A stretch of DNA of 64,000 nt, taken from UBA4738 sp002413305. GTDB lineage: Bacteria > Actinomycetota > UBA4738. The notes under the pieces were generated by a model. The model was not told where the DNA came from. It did not search any database and saw only the letters and a list, made by a program, of their open reading frames with translations. The number at the start of each line of letters is the position of its first letter. Position 1 is the first letter of the stretch. This document shows, piece after piece, positions 56,048 through 64,000 of this stretch. The stretch lies in contig DAIUAM010000002.1 of assembly GCA_036847185.1 (NCBI GenBank), positions 48,656 through 112,655 of the forward strand, given 5' to 3'. The translations under genes were made by a program, and so were the position numbers.

Positions 56048-56983
56048 ATGGAGATGCGCGCGCTCGGACGCGAAGGACCGGAGATCTCGGTCGTCGGGTT
56101 CGGGGCATGGGAGGCAGGCGGCGACGCGTGGGGCCCGAACCGCTCCGACGAGCTGGTGATTGAGGCGATCCGAACCGCGATCGACTCCGGAATGACCTGG
56201 ATCGACACCGCGGAGGTGTACGGGAACGGCCGGTCGGAGGAGCTGGTCGGCCGGGCCGTGGAGGGCCGGCGGGACCAGGTTCGGGTGTTCACCAAGGTGG
56301 CCCCGCGCGAAACGGGCGGTGGCGGGACGGGGCTACGACCCGAGGAGATCCGTTCGGCCATCCGGGCCTCGCTCGGCCGGCTCCGCACCGATCACGTCGA
56401 CCTCTACCAGATCCACTGGCCCGACTCGTCCGGCGTCCCCCTCGAGGATTCGTGGGACGCGATGGCCGGACTCCAGGACCAAGGCCTGGCCGCGCACATC
56501 GGCGTGTCGAACTTCGATCGCACGCTCATCGAGCGCTGCCTTCCCATCCGCCACGTCGATTCGGTCCAGAACCAGTTCTCGCTCCTGTTCCAGGAGGATG
56601 GCGCCGAACTGCTGCCCTGGCTACAGGCGGAGGGCATCGGCTACCTCGCGTACGGACCGCTCGCCTTCGGCCTGCTCACCGGGGCCCTCTCGAAGGACTC
56701 GACGATCGCCGACTGGCGCAGCGCGGATGCAGACGTCAGGGCGCTGTTCGGGCCGGGCGCGTTCCAACGGAACCTCCAACGGGTCGAGCGCATGCGACCG
56801 GTGGCCGAACAGCTGGCGACCTCGCCTGCCACACTGGCCCTGCGGTGGGTGGTCGAACAGCCTGGCGTGACCGCAGCGATCGCCGGCAGCCGGGATCCCA
56901 CGCACGTCTCCGCGAACGCCCGGGCGGGCGACCTTCAGCTCGACAACCAGGCCCGGGAGTCGCTCGGCGCGATCTTCGGCTGA
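56048..56983 (+). CDS. aldo/keto reductase
   Basis: This 311-residue TIM-barrel NADPH oxidoreductase starts MEMRALGREGPEISVVGFG and has catalytic Asp and Tyr in WIDTAEVYGNGRSEEL, Lys in RVFTKVAPR and His in YQIHWPD, with the cofactor segment IAGSRDPTHVSAN. GGGAGGA (56034-56040) lies 7 nt before ATG 56048; the upstream in-frame ATG at 55991 has none. It reduces an aldehyde or sugar. The psuK gene starts 4 bp after its stop, so it may serve ribose or pseudouridine breakdown, but this is inference. Confidence 0.88.
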   Translation: MEMRALGREGPEISVVGFGAWEAGGDAWGPNRSDELVIEAIRTAIDSGMTWIDTAEVYGNGRSEELVGRAVEGRRDQVRVFTKVAPRETGGGGTGLRPEEIRSAIRASLGRLRTDHVDLYQIHWPDSSGVPLEDSWDAMAGLQDQGLAAHIGVSNFDRTLIERCLPIRHVDSVQNQFSLLFQEDGAELLPWLQAEGIGYLAYGPLAFGLLTGALSKDSTIADWRSADADVRALFGPGAFQRNLQRVERMRPVAEQLATSPATLALRWVVEQPGVTAAIAGSRDPTHVSANARAGDLQLDNQARESLGAIFG

Positions 56984-56987
56984 GGCG

Positions 56988-57854
56988 ATGACCGACTCCC
57001 GCCCGGACGTCCTGGTGGTGGGCGACGTCATGGCCGACGTCACGGTGGCAGCGGGCACGCTGGCGCCGGGGGGCGACGTGCATGGCGAGGTCCAGATCCG
57101 GCCCGGCGGGGCGGGCGCGAACGCCGCCGTGTGGGCATCCTCGCGCGGGGCCGCCGTCCGGCTGTACGGGCGGACAGGGGACGACCTCATGGGAAAGCTC
57201 CTCACCCTGGCCCTCAGGGAGCGCGGGGTCGAGGCGGCGCTGTCCGTCGACTACGTGGCTCGGACCGGCGCGATGCTGGTGGTCCGCGAGGAGGGCGAAC
57301 GGTCGATGGTGGCCGACCGGGGGGCCAACGCCCACTTGGACGCCGGCGACCTGCCGTCCTCTCTGGAGGCGGGTGCCGTGCTGGTCTCCGGCTACCTCCT
57401 GTTCGACCCGGGCTCGGAGGAGGCGGCTGTGGCGGCTCTGGAGCGGGCCGGAGCGCCCTTGATCGCGGTCGAGGGCGCGTCCTGGCCGCTGCTGGCGCGC
57501 TACGGTCGGGCGCGGTTCTTCGACTCGACGGTGTGTGCGAACCTGCTGCTGGTGAACGAACGCGAGGCGATGGCGCTGGCCGAACTGCCCGACAACCTCC
57601 TGGAGCACTACGCGCACGTCTGTGTGAAGCTCGGCCGGCGCGGGGCGCTGTACCTCTCCGCGGACCGGCCTCCCCTCCGGGTGCCAACCTCACCGGTGCC
57701 CGACGTCGATCCCACCGGGGCGGGCGACGCGTTCGACGGCGCGCTGCTGGCCTCGTTGGTCCGAGGCCTTGCCGTGCAGGACGCGCTCCGCGATGCATGC
57801 CTGGCCGGCGCGCAGGCCGCCTCCAGCCCCAACCCCTGGCCGGAGTTGCCGTGA
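56988..57854 (+). CDS. psuK: PfkB-family sugar kinase, probable pseudouridine kinase
   Basis: This 288-residue ribokinase-like enzyme has LVVGDVMADVTV, the substrate loop RPGGAGANAAVWASSRG, and the signature PDVDPTGAGDAFDGALL with the catalytic Asp and anion hole. Its neighbour psuG overlaps by 4 bp. PsuK-PsuG is the known route in which pseudouridine is phosphorylated to pseudouridine 5'-phosphate and then split to uracil and ribose 5-phosphate. A different nucleoside or sugar substrate is possible, but the pairing makes pseudouridine the best choice. Confidence 0.85.
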   Translation: MTDSRPDVLVVGDVMADVTVAAGTLAPGGDVHGEVQIRPGGAGANAAVWASSRGAAVRLYGRTGDDLMGKLLTLALRERGVEAALSVDYVARTGAMLVVREEGERSMVADRGANAHLDAGDLPSSLEAGAVLVSGYLLFDPGSEEAAVAALERAGAPLIAVEGASWPLLARYGRARFFDSTVCANLLLVNEREAMALAELPDNLLEHYAHVCVKLGRRGALYLSADRPPLRVPTSPVPDVDPTGAGDAFDGALLASLVRGLAVQDALRDACLAGAQAASSPNPWPELP

Positions 57855-58780
57855 CGGCCAGGCAGGTCGTCTCGGCGGAGGTCGCGGAGGCCCTGGCCGA
57901 GGGCCGGCCGATGGTCGCCCTGGAGACCAGCGTCCTGGCCCAGGGCCTCCCGCATCCGCGGAACCTGGACGCCGCCAGGGCCATGGAAGGCGCCATCCGC
58001 GACGCGGGTGCGGTGCCGGCGTGGACGTGGGTCGAGGGGGGCAGGGTTCGGTTCGGCGCCGCGTGGGACGACGTCGAGCGGCTCGGATCGCCGCAGGTCC
58101 CGACTTCGAAGGTCGCCCGGCGGGATCTTCCGGCGGTGGTGGCCGGCGCCGGGCTGGGCGCGACGACCGTGTCGGCCACACTGTGGATCGCGTATCGGGC
58201 CGGGGTTGAGGTGATGGCCACCGGCGGGATCGGTGGCGTGCACCTGGGCACCGGGGACGTGTCGGCGGACCTCCTGGAGATGGCCACCACCCCCGGGACC
58301 GTCGTGTGCTCGGGCCCGAAGTCGATCGTCGACCCGCTCGCCACGCTGGAGCGGTTGGAGGAGCTCGGGGTGCTGGTGGTCGGCTACCGGTGCGAGCGCC
58401 TCCCGTTCTTCCTGGCGAGGGAGGCGGACGTGGCGCTGGAGCACCACGTCCGCGGGCCGAAGGAGGCGGCGGCCTTCGTCCGGGCCAGGAGAGAGCTGAG
58501 CATCGATTCGGCTGTGCTGGTCTGCAACCCCATCCCCGAGGCGAACGCCATGCCGGCCGGCGAGGTCGCCCAGGCTGTCCGGGCATGCGAGGGGCGGGCT
58601 GAGGAGCTGCAGGTCACCGGGAAGGACCTCACGCCCTTCCTGCTGAGATGCCTCGCCGAACGGACGAACGGGGCGAGCCTTGAGGCGAACCTCGCACTCC
58701 TGGAGAACAACGCGCGGGTGGCGGCGGAGATCGCCCTCGAGCTCGCTGACGGCGCGCCGGGTTCCGCTTCCGTCAGCTGA
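57851..58780 (+). CDS. psuG: pseudouridine-5'-phosphate glycosidase
   Basis: This 309-residue enzyme breaks the C-C glycosidic bond of pseudouridine 5'-phosphate to yield uracil and ribose 5-phosphate. MVALETSVLAQGLPHPRN carries the conserved Glu; VPTSKVARRDLP holds the substrate Lys; MATGGIGGVHLG, SGPKSIVD and NPIPEANAMP are typical of the PsuG/YeiN family. The usual length is 300-330. GTG 57851 overlaps the psuK stop as GTGA. Its final 8 bp overlap the convergent korB gene. Confidence 0.92.
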   Translation: MTARQVVSAEVAEALAEGRPMVALETSVLAQGLPHPRNLDAARAMEGAIRDAGAVPAWTWVEGGRVRFGAAWDDVERLGSPQVPTSKVARRDLPAVVAGAGLGATTVSATLWIAYRAGVEVMATGGIGGVHLGTGDVSADLLEMATTPGTVVCSGPKSIVDPLATLERLEELGVLVVGYRCERLPFFLAREADVALEHHVRGPKEAAAFVRARRELSIDSAVLVCNPIPEANAMPAGEVAQAVRACEGRAEELQVTGKDLTPFLLRCLAERTNGASLEANLALLENNARVAAEIALELADGAPGSASVS

Positions 58781-59831
58781 CGGTCCAGGTATCCCCGGAG
58801 TGCAGGAGCTTCGCCAGGTCGCCCGGACCCATCTTCTGGGTGGCCGTCTCGATCTGTCGCTCCATCAGCTCGCCGTAGTACGGGCGGCGCACGTCGCGGA
58901 ACACCCCCATCGCGGTTGGCTGGGTCGGCCCGGTCGACAGATGGGCCAGGGCGAACGCCAGCGACGGGTTCTCGGCGTGCGCGTCGTGGACGTAGCGGAG
59001 TTCTTCGGGCACGTCCGCCGTGTCGGCGATCTGCAGCGTCCCGTCGAACTCCACGGCCACGCACCGCTCGCCGTCCGCCCCGAACGTCACCGGCTTCCCG
59101 TGTTCCAGCCGGATCTGGTGTTGGGCCGCCCCCGCCGCCTTCTCTCGCAGGAAGTCGAACGCCCCGTCGTTGAAGACATTGCAGTTCTGGTAGACCTCGA
59201 TGAAGGCCGCTCCCTCGTGGGCGCCGGCGGCCCGCAGCACGTTCAGCAGGTGCTGGCGGTCGTTGTCGACCGAGCGGGCCACGAACGTGGCTTCGGCCCC
59301 CAGCGCCAGCGCCACCGGGTTGAAGGGATGGTCGAGCGAACCGAACGGGGTCGACTTCGTGACCTTCCCCTGCTCGCTGGTCGGCGAATACTGGCCCTTC
59401 GTCAGCCCGTAGATCTGATTGTTGAACAGGATGATCTTCAGGTTCACGTTGCGGCGGAGTGCGTGGATCAGGTGATTGCCGCCGATCGACAGCGCGTCCC
59501 CATCGCCGGTCACGATCCACACCGAGAGGTCGGGGCGGGCGGTGGCCAGTCCCGTCGCCACGGCCGGAGCGCGTCCGTGGATCGAATGCACCCCGTAGGT
59601 GTCCATGTAGTACACGAACCGGCCACTGCATCCGATCCCGGTGACGAAGGCCACCTTGTGTGGCGGGACGCCGAGCTCCGGCATGAACCCCTGGACGGTG
59701 GACAGGATCGCGTAATCGCCGCAGCCGGGGCACCAGCGGACCTCCTGGTCGCTGGTGAACTCCTTCTTGGTGAGCGTGATCGGGGCCGCGCCGTCGCCGT
59801 TCCCACCCACGTGCCCGTTCCCCTCGCTCAT
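58773..59831 (-). CDS. korB: 2-oxoacid:ferredoxin oxidoreductase, beta subunit
   Basis: This 352-residue subunit holds thiamine diphosphate and a 4Fe-4S cluster. RWCPGCGDYAI and GIGCSGR give the first Cys ligands and QNCNVFND a further one. The TPP motif is TGDGDALSIGG with ILFNNQIYGLTKG. It oxidises 2-oxoglutarate or a related 2-oxoacid to the acyl-CoA with ferredoxin as acceptor. ATG 59831 overlaps the korA stop as ATGA. The two-gene KorAB form is known in mycobacteria, where it serves the TCA cycle in place of or beside the dehydrogenase. Confidence 0.92.
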   Translation of the reverse strand: MSEGNGHVGGNGDGAAPITLTKKEFTSDQEVRWCPGCGDYAILSTVQGFMPELGVPPHKVAFVTGIGCSGRFVYYMDTYGVHSIHGRAPAVATGLATARPDLSVWIVTGDGDALSIGGNHLIHALRRNVNLKIILFNNQIYGLTKGQYSPTSEQGKVTKSTPFGSLDHPFNPVALALGAEATFVARSVDNDRQHLLNVLRAAGAHEGAAFIEVYQNCNVFNDGAFDFLREKAAGAAQHQIRLEHGKPVTFGADGERCVAVEFDGTLQIADTADVPEELRYVHDAHAENPSLAFALAHLSTGPTQPTAMGVFRDVRRPYYGELMERQIETATQKMGPGDLAKLLHSGDTWTVS

Positions 59832-61675
59832 CGGTCCACGCTCCTCAGGATCTCGTCCATGACCTCCGAGGCGTGGAGCGGCTGGCCCTGGATCTTCGGG
59901 TAGCTCTTCGCGTCGACCAGGAACTTCGCCCGCAGGATGAACGCCAACTGGCCCGAGTTCATCTCGGGGATCAAGAGCTTCGGATACCGCCGGACGACCT
60001 CCTCGATGTTGCGCGGGAGCGGGTTCAGGTGGGTGAGGTGGGCGAAGGCGACCTTCTTCCCCGCCTCGCGGGCCCGCCGCACGCCGGCCTTGTTCGCGCC
60101 GAAGCTCGAACCCCATCCGAGCACGAGGATCTCGGCGTCCCCGTCGGGGTCTTCGACCTCGAGCTCGGGGATGTCGCCGGCGATCTTGGCGATCTTCGCT
60201 GCACGCAGATCCGTCATGCGCTGGTGGTTCTGCGGATCGTAGGAGATGTTGCCGGTCACGTCCTCCTTCTCCAGCCCGCCGATCCGGTGGATCAGGCCGG
60301 GCGTACCCGGAACCGCCCACGGCCGGGCCAGGTTGTCGTCTCGGAGGTACGGCATGAACCCGTCGTCGTGGTTCGGCTGGGTGGCGAACTTCGGCTCGAT
60401 CACCGGCAGCGCGTCGATCTCCGGCAGCTTCCACGGCTCGGACGAGTTCGTGAGGAACGTGTCCGACAGCAGGATGACCGGCGTGCGGTACTTCACGGCG
60501 ATCCTCGCGGCCTCCATCGCCGCGTCGAAGCAGTTCGCGGGGGTGTAGGAGGCCACGACCGGGAGGGGCGACTCTCCGTGCCGGCCATAGAGGGCGGCGA
60601 ACAGGTCGGCGGCCTCGGTCTTGGTCGGCATGCCGGTCGACGGGCCCGCCCGCTGGACGTCCACGATCACCATCGGAAGCTCGAGAATCACCGCGAGCCC
60701 GATCATCTCCTGCTTCAGGTCCAGGCCGGGCCCGCTGGTGCCGGTCACGCCGAGGTGCCCCCCGAAGGATGCGCCCAGGGCCGCGCCGGCGGCGGCGATC
60801 TCGTCTTCGGCCTGCAGGGTCCGGACCCCGAAGTTCTTGTGCCGGGAGAGCTCGTGGAGCAGATCGGAGGCCGGCGTGATCGGGTAGCTCGCGTAGAAGA
60901 TCGGTACCCCACTGCGGACGCTGGCCGCGACCAGCCCCCACGCCAGTGCCGTCGAGCCGGTGATGTTCCGGTAGACGCCCGGCGAGGCGGGTGCGGGCTT
61001 GACCTCGTAGGTGTGGGCGAAGAGCTCGGTGGTCTCCCCGAAGTTGAAGCCGGCCTTGAAGGCGGCGACGTTCGCGTCGCGGATGGCCTGTTGCTTGGCG
61101 AACTTCTGCTCGATCCACTTGAGCGTCACTTCGGTGGGGCGCGAGTACATCCACGACACCAGGCCCAGCGCGAACATGTTCTTGGCCCGTTCGGCCTCCT
61201 TCTTGCTCACATCGAGGCCCTCGGTGGCCCGGACGGTGATCGAGGTCATCGGCACCCGGAACAGCTGATAGCCGTCCAGCGAACCGTCGGTGAGCGGATC
61301 GGACGCGTACCCCGCCTTCTCGATGTTCCGGTCGAAGAACGCGTCCTCGTTGACGATCAGGGCCCCGCCCTTCTCGAGGTCGCGGAGATGCGCCTTCAGG
61401 GCGGCCGGATTCATGGCCACCAGGACGTTCGGCGCGTCGCCGGGCGTGACGATGTCGCGCGAAGCGAAGTGGATCTGGAATGCGGAAACGCCGGCAACAG
61501 TGCCGGCCGGGGCCCGGATCTCGGCCGGGAAGTCCGGCAGCGTGGCGAGGTCGTTCCCCAGGATGGCAGTGGCGTTGGTGAACCGGTCTCCGGTCAACTG
61601 CATCCCATCGCCGGAGTCACCGGCGAACCGAACGACGACGCGCTCCTTCTCGATGGCGGTCTTGGTCGTGGTCAT
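59828..61675 (-). CDS. korA: 2-oxoacid:ferredoxin oxidoreductase, fused gamma/alpha subunit
   Basis: This 615-residue fusion has an N-terminal gamma domain (about 1-185: VVRFAGDSGDGMQLTGD, FPAEIRAPAGTVAG) and an alpha domain (from about 210: GSTALAWGLVAASV, FYASYPITPASDLLHELSR). GPGLDLKQEMIGLAV and DVQRAGPSTGMPTKTEAADL are typical of 2-oxoglutarate enzymes. It binds CoA and 2-oxoacid. ATG 61675 has GAGGAG 4-5 nt upstream; the frame extends to 61735 but that part is promoter. Together with korB it forms a two-gene operon. Confidence 0.92.
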   Translation of the reverse strand: MTTTKTAIEKERVVVRFAGDSGDGMQLTGDRFTNATAILGNDLATLPDFPAEIRAPAGTVAGVSAFQIHFASRDIVTPGDAPNVLVAMNPAALKAHLRDLEKGGALIVNEDAFFDRNIEKAGYASDPLTDGSLDGYQLFRVPMTSITVRATEGLDVSKKEAERAKNMFALGLVSWMYSRPTEVTLKWIEQKFAKQQAIRDANVAAFKAGFNFGETTELFAHTYEVKPAPASPGVYRNITGSTALAWGLVAASVRSGVPIFYASYPITPASDLLHELSRHKNFGVRTLQAEDEIAAAGAALGASFGGHLGVTGTSGPGLDLKQEMIGLAVILELPMVIVDVQRAGPSTGMPTKTEAADLFAALYGRHGESPLPVVASYTPANCFDAAMEAARIAVKYRTPVILLSDTFLTNSSEPWKLPEIDALPVIEPKFATQPNHDDGFMPYLRDDNLARPWAVPGTPGLIHRIGGLEKEDVTGNISYDPQNHQRMTDLRAAKIAKIAGDIPELEVEDPDGDAEILVLGWGSSFGANKAGVRRAREAGKKVAFAHLTHLNPLPRNIEEVVRRYPKLLIPEMNSGQLAFILRAKFLVDAKSYPKIQGQPLHASEVMDEILRSVDR

Positions 61676-61711
61676 CTCACTCCTCAGCGGCACATGGGGT
61701 CCTGCCCCTCT

Positions 61712-61717
61712 ACTGTA
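61712..61717 (-). promoter_or_regulatory. -10 box of korAB
   Basis: TACAGT on the minus strand (61717-61712) lies 36 nt before ATG 61675, giving a leader of about 30 nt with a GAGGAG ribosome site. Confidence 0.4.
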
Positions 61718-61796
61718 CGCCCTGCCGAGCAGCACCCGAGGGCCGAAGACCTCAGTCCGAAGACCGAAGGGCCTCCGGCTCGCCCTGCCATCCAGC

Positions 61797-61883
61797 TAGT
61801 AATCTCTCTCCTTCGACATGCGCGGGGCTCTCCCGCGGCGGCTGCCCAGGTGGCGGTCCCCGGCCCTGCCGACACGAGGAGGA
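61797..61883 (+). promoter_or_regulatory. promoter and hairpin leader of the MetE-like operon
   Basis: TAGTAA or TAATCT (61797-61805) is a possible -10 box. CGCGGG (61821-61826) and CCCGCG (61832-61837) form a stem with loop GCTCT at the 5' end of the predicted mRNA. GAGGAGGA (61876-61883) lies 12 nt before ATG 61896, a long spacing. I looked for SAM and cobalamin riboswitch cores and saw none. Confidence 0.3.
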
Positions 61884-61895
61884 CGGCCGAATCCG

Positions 61896-62858
61896 ATGAC
61901 GACTTCCGTCGCCGCGTACCAACACGGCATCTATCCGCGGTCCGAGGCTGTGGTCGCAGCCACCCGGGGGCTCGAGCGAGGCCGTACCAGCGCCGAAGAG
62001 GTCGCCCAGGCCAACGCCGCGGACCGCCAGGACTTCCTCGCGGCGCAGGGCGAGGCCGGGCTCGACTACTTCTCCGACGGGCTGCTGCGTTGGCAGGACA
62101 TCTTCCGGCCGCTAGTGGAGCTCTGCGGCGGTCTGGACGCCCGGACGCTAGTTCGCTGGTTCGACAACAACTCGTTCTTCAGGGCCCCGGAGGTCACCGG
62201 CGACCTGGTGCTGTCCGGCGCGGTACCGGCCGTCATGGCCGACGACTCCGACCTCCCCGGGCCGAAGGTGGCCACCCTGCCGTCGCCGTACCTCTTCTCG
62301 CGGGCCGCCCAGTCCGACGAGGACCGGAACGCGCTGATGATGGACCTGACCCGGGAGGTCCTGCGGCCCGTCGCGTCGGCGCTGATCGAGCGGGGCTACC
62401 GCGTGATCCACCTCCAGGAGCCGTGGGTGCCCTACTTCGGGATCGAGTCCGCGGACTGGGACGACTTCGAGAAGGCTCTCGGCGAGCTACGGGAGGCCAC
62501 CGGCGACGCCACGCTCGTGCTGCACGCGTACTTCGGGGACGCCGCGCCCCACGTGGACCGTCTGCGCAGGCTGCCGGTCGACGCCGTCGGGATCGACTTC
62601 GTGGCGACCGACGTCGAGAGCTTGGGTTCGAACTGGGAGGTCGGGATCGTGGCGGGCGTGCTGGACGGACGGAGCTCGCCGATCGAGTCCACCGACGGCA
62701 CCGTGGCGTTCGTGAAGAAGGTCGCAGAGACGCTCCAGCCCCTGTCGGTGTTCGTCTCCTCGAACTGCGAACTGGAGTTCCTGCCCCGCGACCTCGCGCG
62801 CCAGAAGGTACTGCGGCTCGGCGAGGTCTCCGCCCGACTGAAGGAGGAACTGGCATGA
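61896..62858 (+). CDS. MetE/UROD-fold protein, first half of a split MetE-like pair
   Basis: This 320-residue TIM-barrel protein resembles the N-terminal half of cobalamin-independent methionine synthase: GIYPRSEAVVAATRGLERGR at the start, DYFSDGLLRWQDIF, and IHLQEPWVPYFG. It ends in VSSNCELEFLPRDLARQK, which recalls the NPSC-like end of MetE barrels. The first in-frame ATG (61818) would add an Arg/Pro-rich stretch, so ATG 61896 is chosen. It overlaps the next gene as ATGA. Whether it transfers a methyl group to homocysteine or acts on another thiol (as epoxyalkane:CoM transferases do) is open. Confidence 0.75.
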   Translation: MTTSVAAYQHGIYPRSEAVVAATRGLERGRTSAEEVAQANAADRQDFLAAQGEAGLDYFSDGLLRWQDIFRPLVELCGGLDARTLVRWFDNNSFFRAPEVTGDLVLSGAVPAVMADDSDLPGPKVATLPSPYLFSRAAQSDEDRNALMMDLTREVLRPVASALIERGYRVIHLQEPWVPYFGIESADWDDFEKALGELREATGDATLVLHAYFGDAAPHVDRLRRLPVDAVGIDFVATDVESLGSNWEVGIVAGVLDGRSSPIESTDGTVAFVKKVAETLQPLSVFVSSNCELEFLPRDLARQKVLRLGEVSARLKEELA

Positions 62859-64000
62859 CGCCGACTGCCACCGAGACCGACCTGACCTCGGTCCCCCTGC
62901 TGACCCACGAGGTGGGATCGCTCGACAAGCCCCTGTGGCGGACGAAGGCGTTCGCCGGTAAACCGCTGGCCGACAAGGATCTGGACGACGCCAAGACCTG
63001 GGGCGAACGGCTGGGCGTGGAGGACCACGAAGCGCTGCTGGACCTGCTCCGCCAGCCGCCGTCGACCGACCGGACCCGCCGGGAGCAGATCAAGCAGTGG
63101 TCCAGCCGCTACGCGCTCCGCCTGGAGGAATCGGCGGGCCTGGACGCCGTGTATGACGGCGAGCAGCAGCGGACCGAGATGTACGCCTGGGCCATCCAGC
63201 ACTCGAACGGGTTCGAATGGCGGGGCAGCGTGCGGGCGTTCGACAACAAGTACTACTCGAAGGCGGCCGTGACCGGCGAGATCTCGCTGACCGAGCCGTA
63301 TCACAACGACGAGTTCGCGTTCCTGCGGGGCGTGGCCACCGCCGAGCTGAAGGTCCCGATCACGGGGGCGTACACCATCGCCGACTGGTCGTTCGACGAG
63401 CGATACTTCAAGGACCACGACATGAGCCACGCGCACGGAGACCGGAACGCCAAGCGGCTGGAGGCCCGGCGGCGGTTCATCGTCGATGTGGCCCGGAACA
63501 TGATCCGGCCCAACAACGAGGCGCTGATCGGCCTGGGCGCGAAGTGGATCCAGATCGACGAGCCGGGTGGCTCCACCAAGCCCGAGGAGCTCGAACTGTT
63601 CGCGGAGAGCTTCAACGAGAGCGTCGAAGGGCTCTCCGGCGCGGTCTTCTCGACCCACCTGTGCTTCAGCGACTACAACCTGTTCTTCCCGGGCATCGAG
63701 GCGATGACCCAGTGCAAGCAGTACTGCGTGGGCTTCGCGAACTACGACTCGCGCGAGCTGGGGGTCTCCGACGAGGCACGGCCCGGCTACGTCGTCATCA
63801 AGAGGTTCCGAGACCTTTCCTACCGGCCGGCCCTGGGCCTGGGGGTCATCGACATCCATACCGACTTCATCGAGTCGCCCGAGCTGATCCGGGACCGGAT
63901 CCTCTACGCCGTCGACGTGTTCGAAGACCCCTCCCGGATCCAAGTCACCCCGGACTGCGGCCTGCGGACCCGTTCATGGGACGTGGCCTACCGCAAGCTC
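62855..64000 (+). CDS. MetE-like protein with zinc site, second half of the pair; cut by the window edge
   Basis: The frame is open from ATG 62855 to the last base (382 codons, no stop). AAGGAGGA (62841-62848) precedes it by 6 nt. The protein begins VPLLTHEVGSLDKPLW, the usual H-E/T-x-G-S start of MetE barrels. It has WIQIDEPG, then STHLCFSDYN where His and Cys match the zinc ligands H-x-C of MetE, DIHTDFIESPE, and TPDCGLRTR with the third Cys ligand. This is therefore the catalytic, zinc-bearing partner. The long N-terminal stretch after the start (about 120 residues) is unusual for the C-terminal half of MetE. Confidence 0.8.
   Translation, partial: MTPTATETDLTSVPLLTHEVGSLDKPLWRTKAFAGKPLADKDLDDAKTWGERLGVEDHEALLDLLRQPPSTDRTRREQIKQWSSRYALRLEESAGLDAVYDGEQQRTEMYAWAIQHSNGFEWRGSVRAFDNKYYSKAAVTGEISLTEPYHNDEFAFLRGVATAELKVPITGAYTIADWSFDERYFKDHDMSHAHGDRNAKRLEARRRFIVDVARNMIRPNNEALIGLGAKWIQIDEPGGSTKPEELELFAESFNESVEGLSGAVFSTHLCFSDYNLFFPGIEAMTQCKQYCVGFANYDSRELGVSDEARPGYVVIKRFRDLSYRPALGLGVIDIHTDFIESPELIRDRILYAVDVFEDPSRIQVTPDCGLRTRSWDVAYRKL

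Noticed and set aside
61684..61895. A SAM or cobalamin riboswitch upstream of the MetE-like genes
   Set aside because: Only a simple hairpin was seen. No conserved core of either class was recognised by eye; a covariance-model search would decide.

Overview
The window is high-GC DNA packed with genes on both strands. It most likely comes from an actinobacterium (Actinomycetota), probably a lineage distant from the model genera. The evidence is a WhiB iron-sulfur regulator, a PknB-type kinase with four PASTA repeats, a PimB-like mannosyltransferase next to a FadD15-like acyl-CoA ligase, an ArsA-SRPBCC pair, an orphan trpD, a two-subunit KorAB 2-oxoacid:ferredoxin oxidoreductase, an F420-type luciferase-like oxidoreductase, and many genes whose -10 box sits 5-10 nt before the start codon (leaderless mRNAs). 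I saw no rRNA, tRNA, CRISPR array, insertion sequence or phage gene.

Layout. 1-9867 is a surface-glycan block: two tandem YfhO-like membrane proteins on the minus strand, divergent from a pair of paralogous polytopic membrane proteins that bracket a GT4 glycosyltransferase and a nucleotide-sugar epimerase. 9848-12300 holds an MFS exporter behind a structured leader and an NmrA-like gene behind a palindromic operator. An HNH endonuclease relic follows. 12609-18925 carries pknB, nfo (endonuclease IV), a threonine/serine dehydratase, a sulfite-oxidase-like molybdoenzyme, a threonine aldolase and panE; the last two are driven by overlapping divergent promoters. 18969-27679 is central and lipid metabolism: a probable PPi-dependent phosphofructokinase, glpK, plsC, an esterase, a cytidylate-kinase-like protein, an MFS exporter and a cyclic 2,3-diphosphoglycerate synthetase-like GTPase-fold protein.

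27841-37631 looks accessory. It has a SnoaL-like protein, an SDR, a cupin/zinc/class III nucleotide cyclase fusion, a YraQ/ArsP-type permease with a His-rich tail, a truncated cyclase, about 1 kb with little coding potential that carries three copies of a 12-mer, a DUF2652 cyclase-like protein, a MOSC protein and an orphan sensor kinase. Three proteins with cyclase homology within about 5 kb make this the most unusual part of the window.

37656-54715 is an actinobacterial core block that resembles the mycobacterial Rv2183c-Rv2192c neighbourhood from memory: glucokinase (ROK), ArsA, SRPBCC, metallophosphoesterase, HAD, GT4, nitroreductase, hydrolase, acyl-CoA ligase, PimB, CoA transferase, WhiB, thiolase, an Lrp-like ligand domain, and trpD at the end of an operon headed by a receiver-like domain. 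54825-64000 carries a MIP channel with a plant-TIP-like selectivity filter, an aldo-keto reductase-psuK-psuG pseudouridine operon, korAB, and a two-gene split MetE-like system cut by the window edge.

Coordinates follow reading frames. Where the start differs from the longest open frame, the entry gives the reason. Functions are inferred from recognisable motifs read by eye; no database search was possible.
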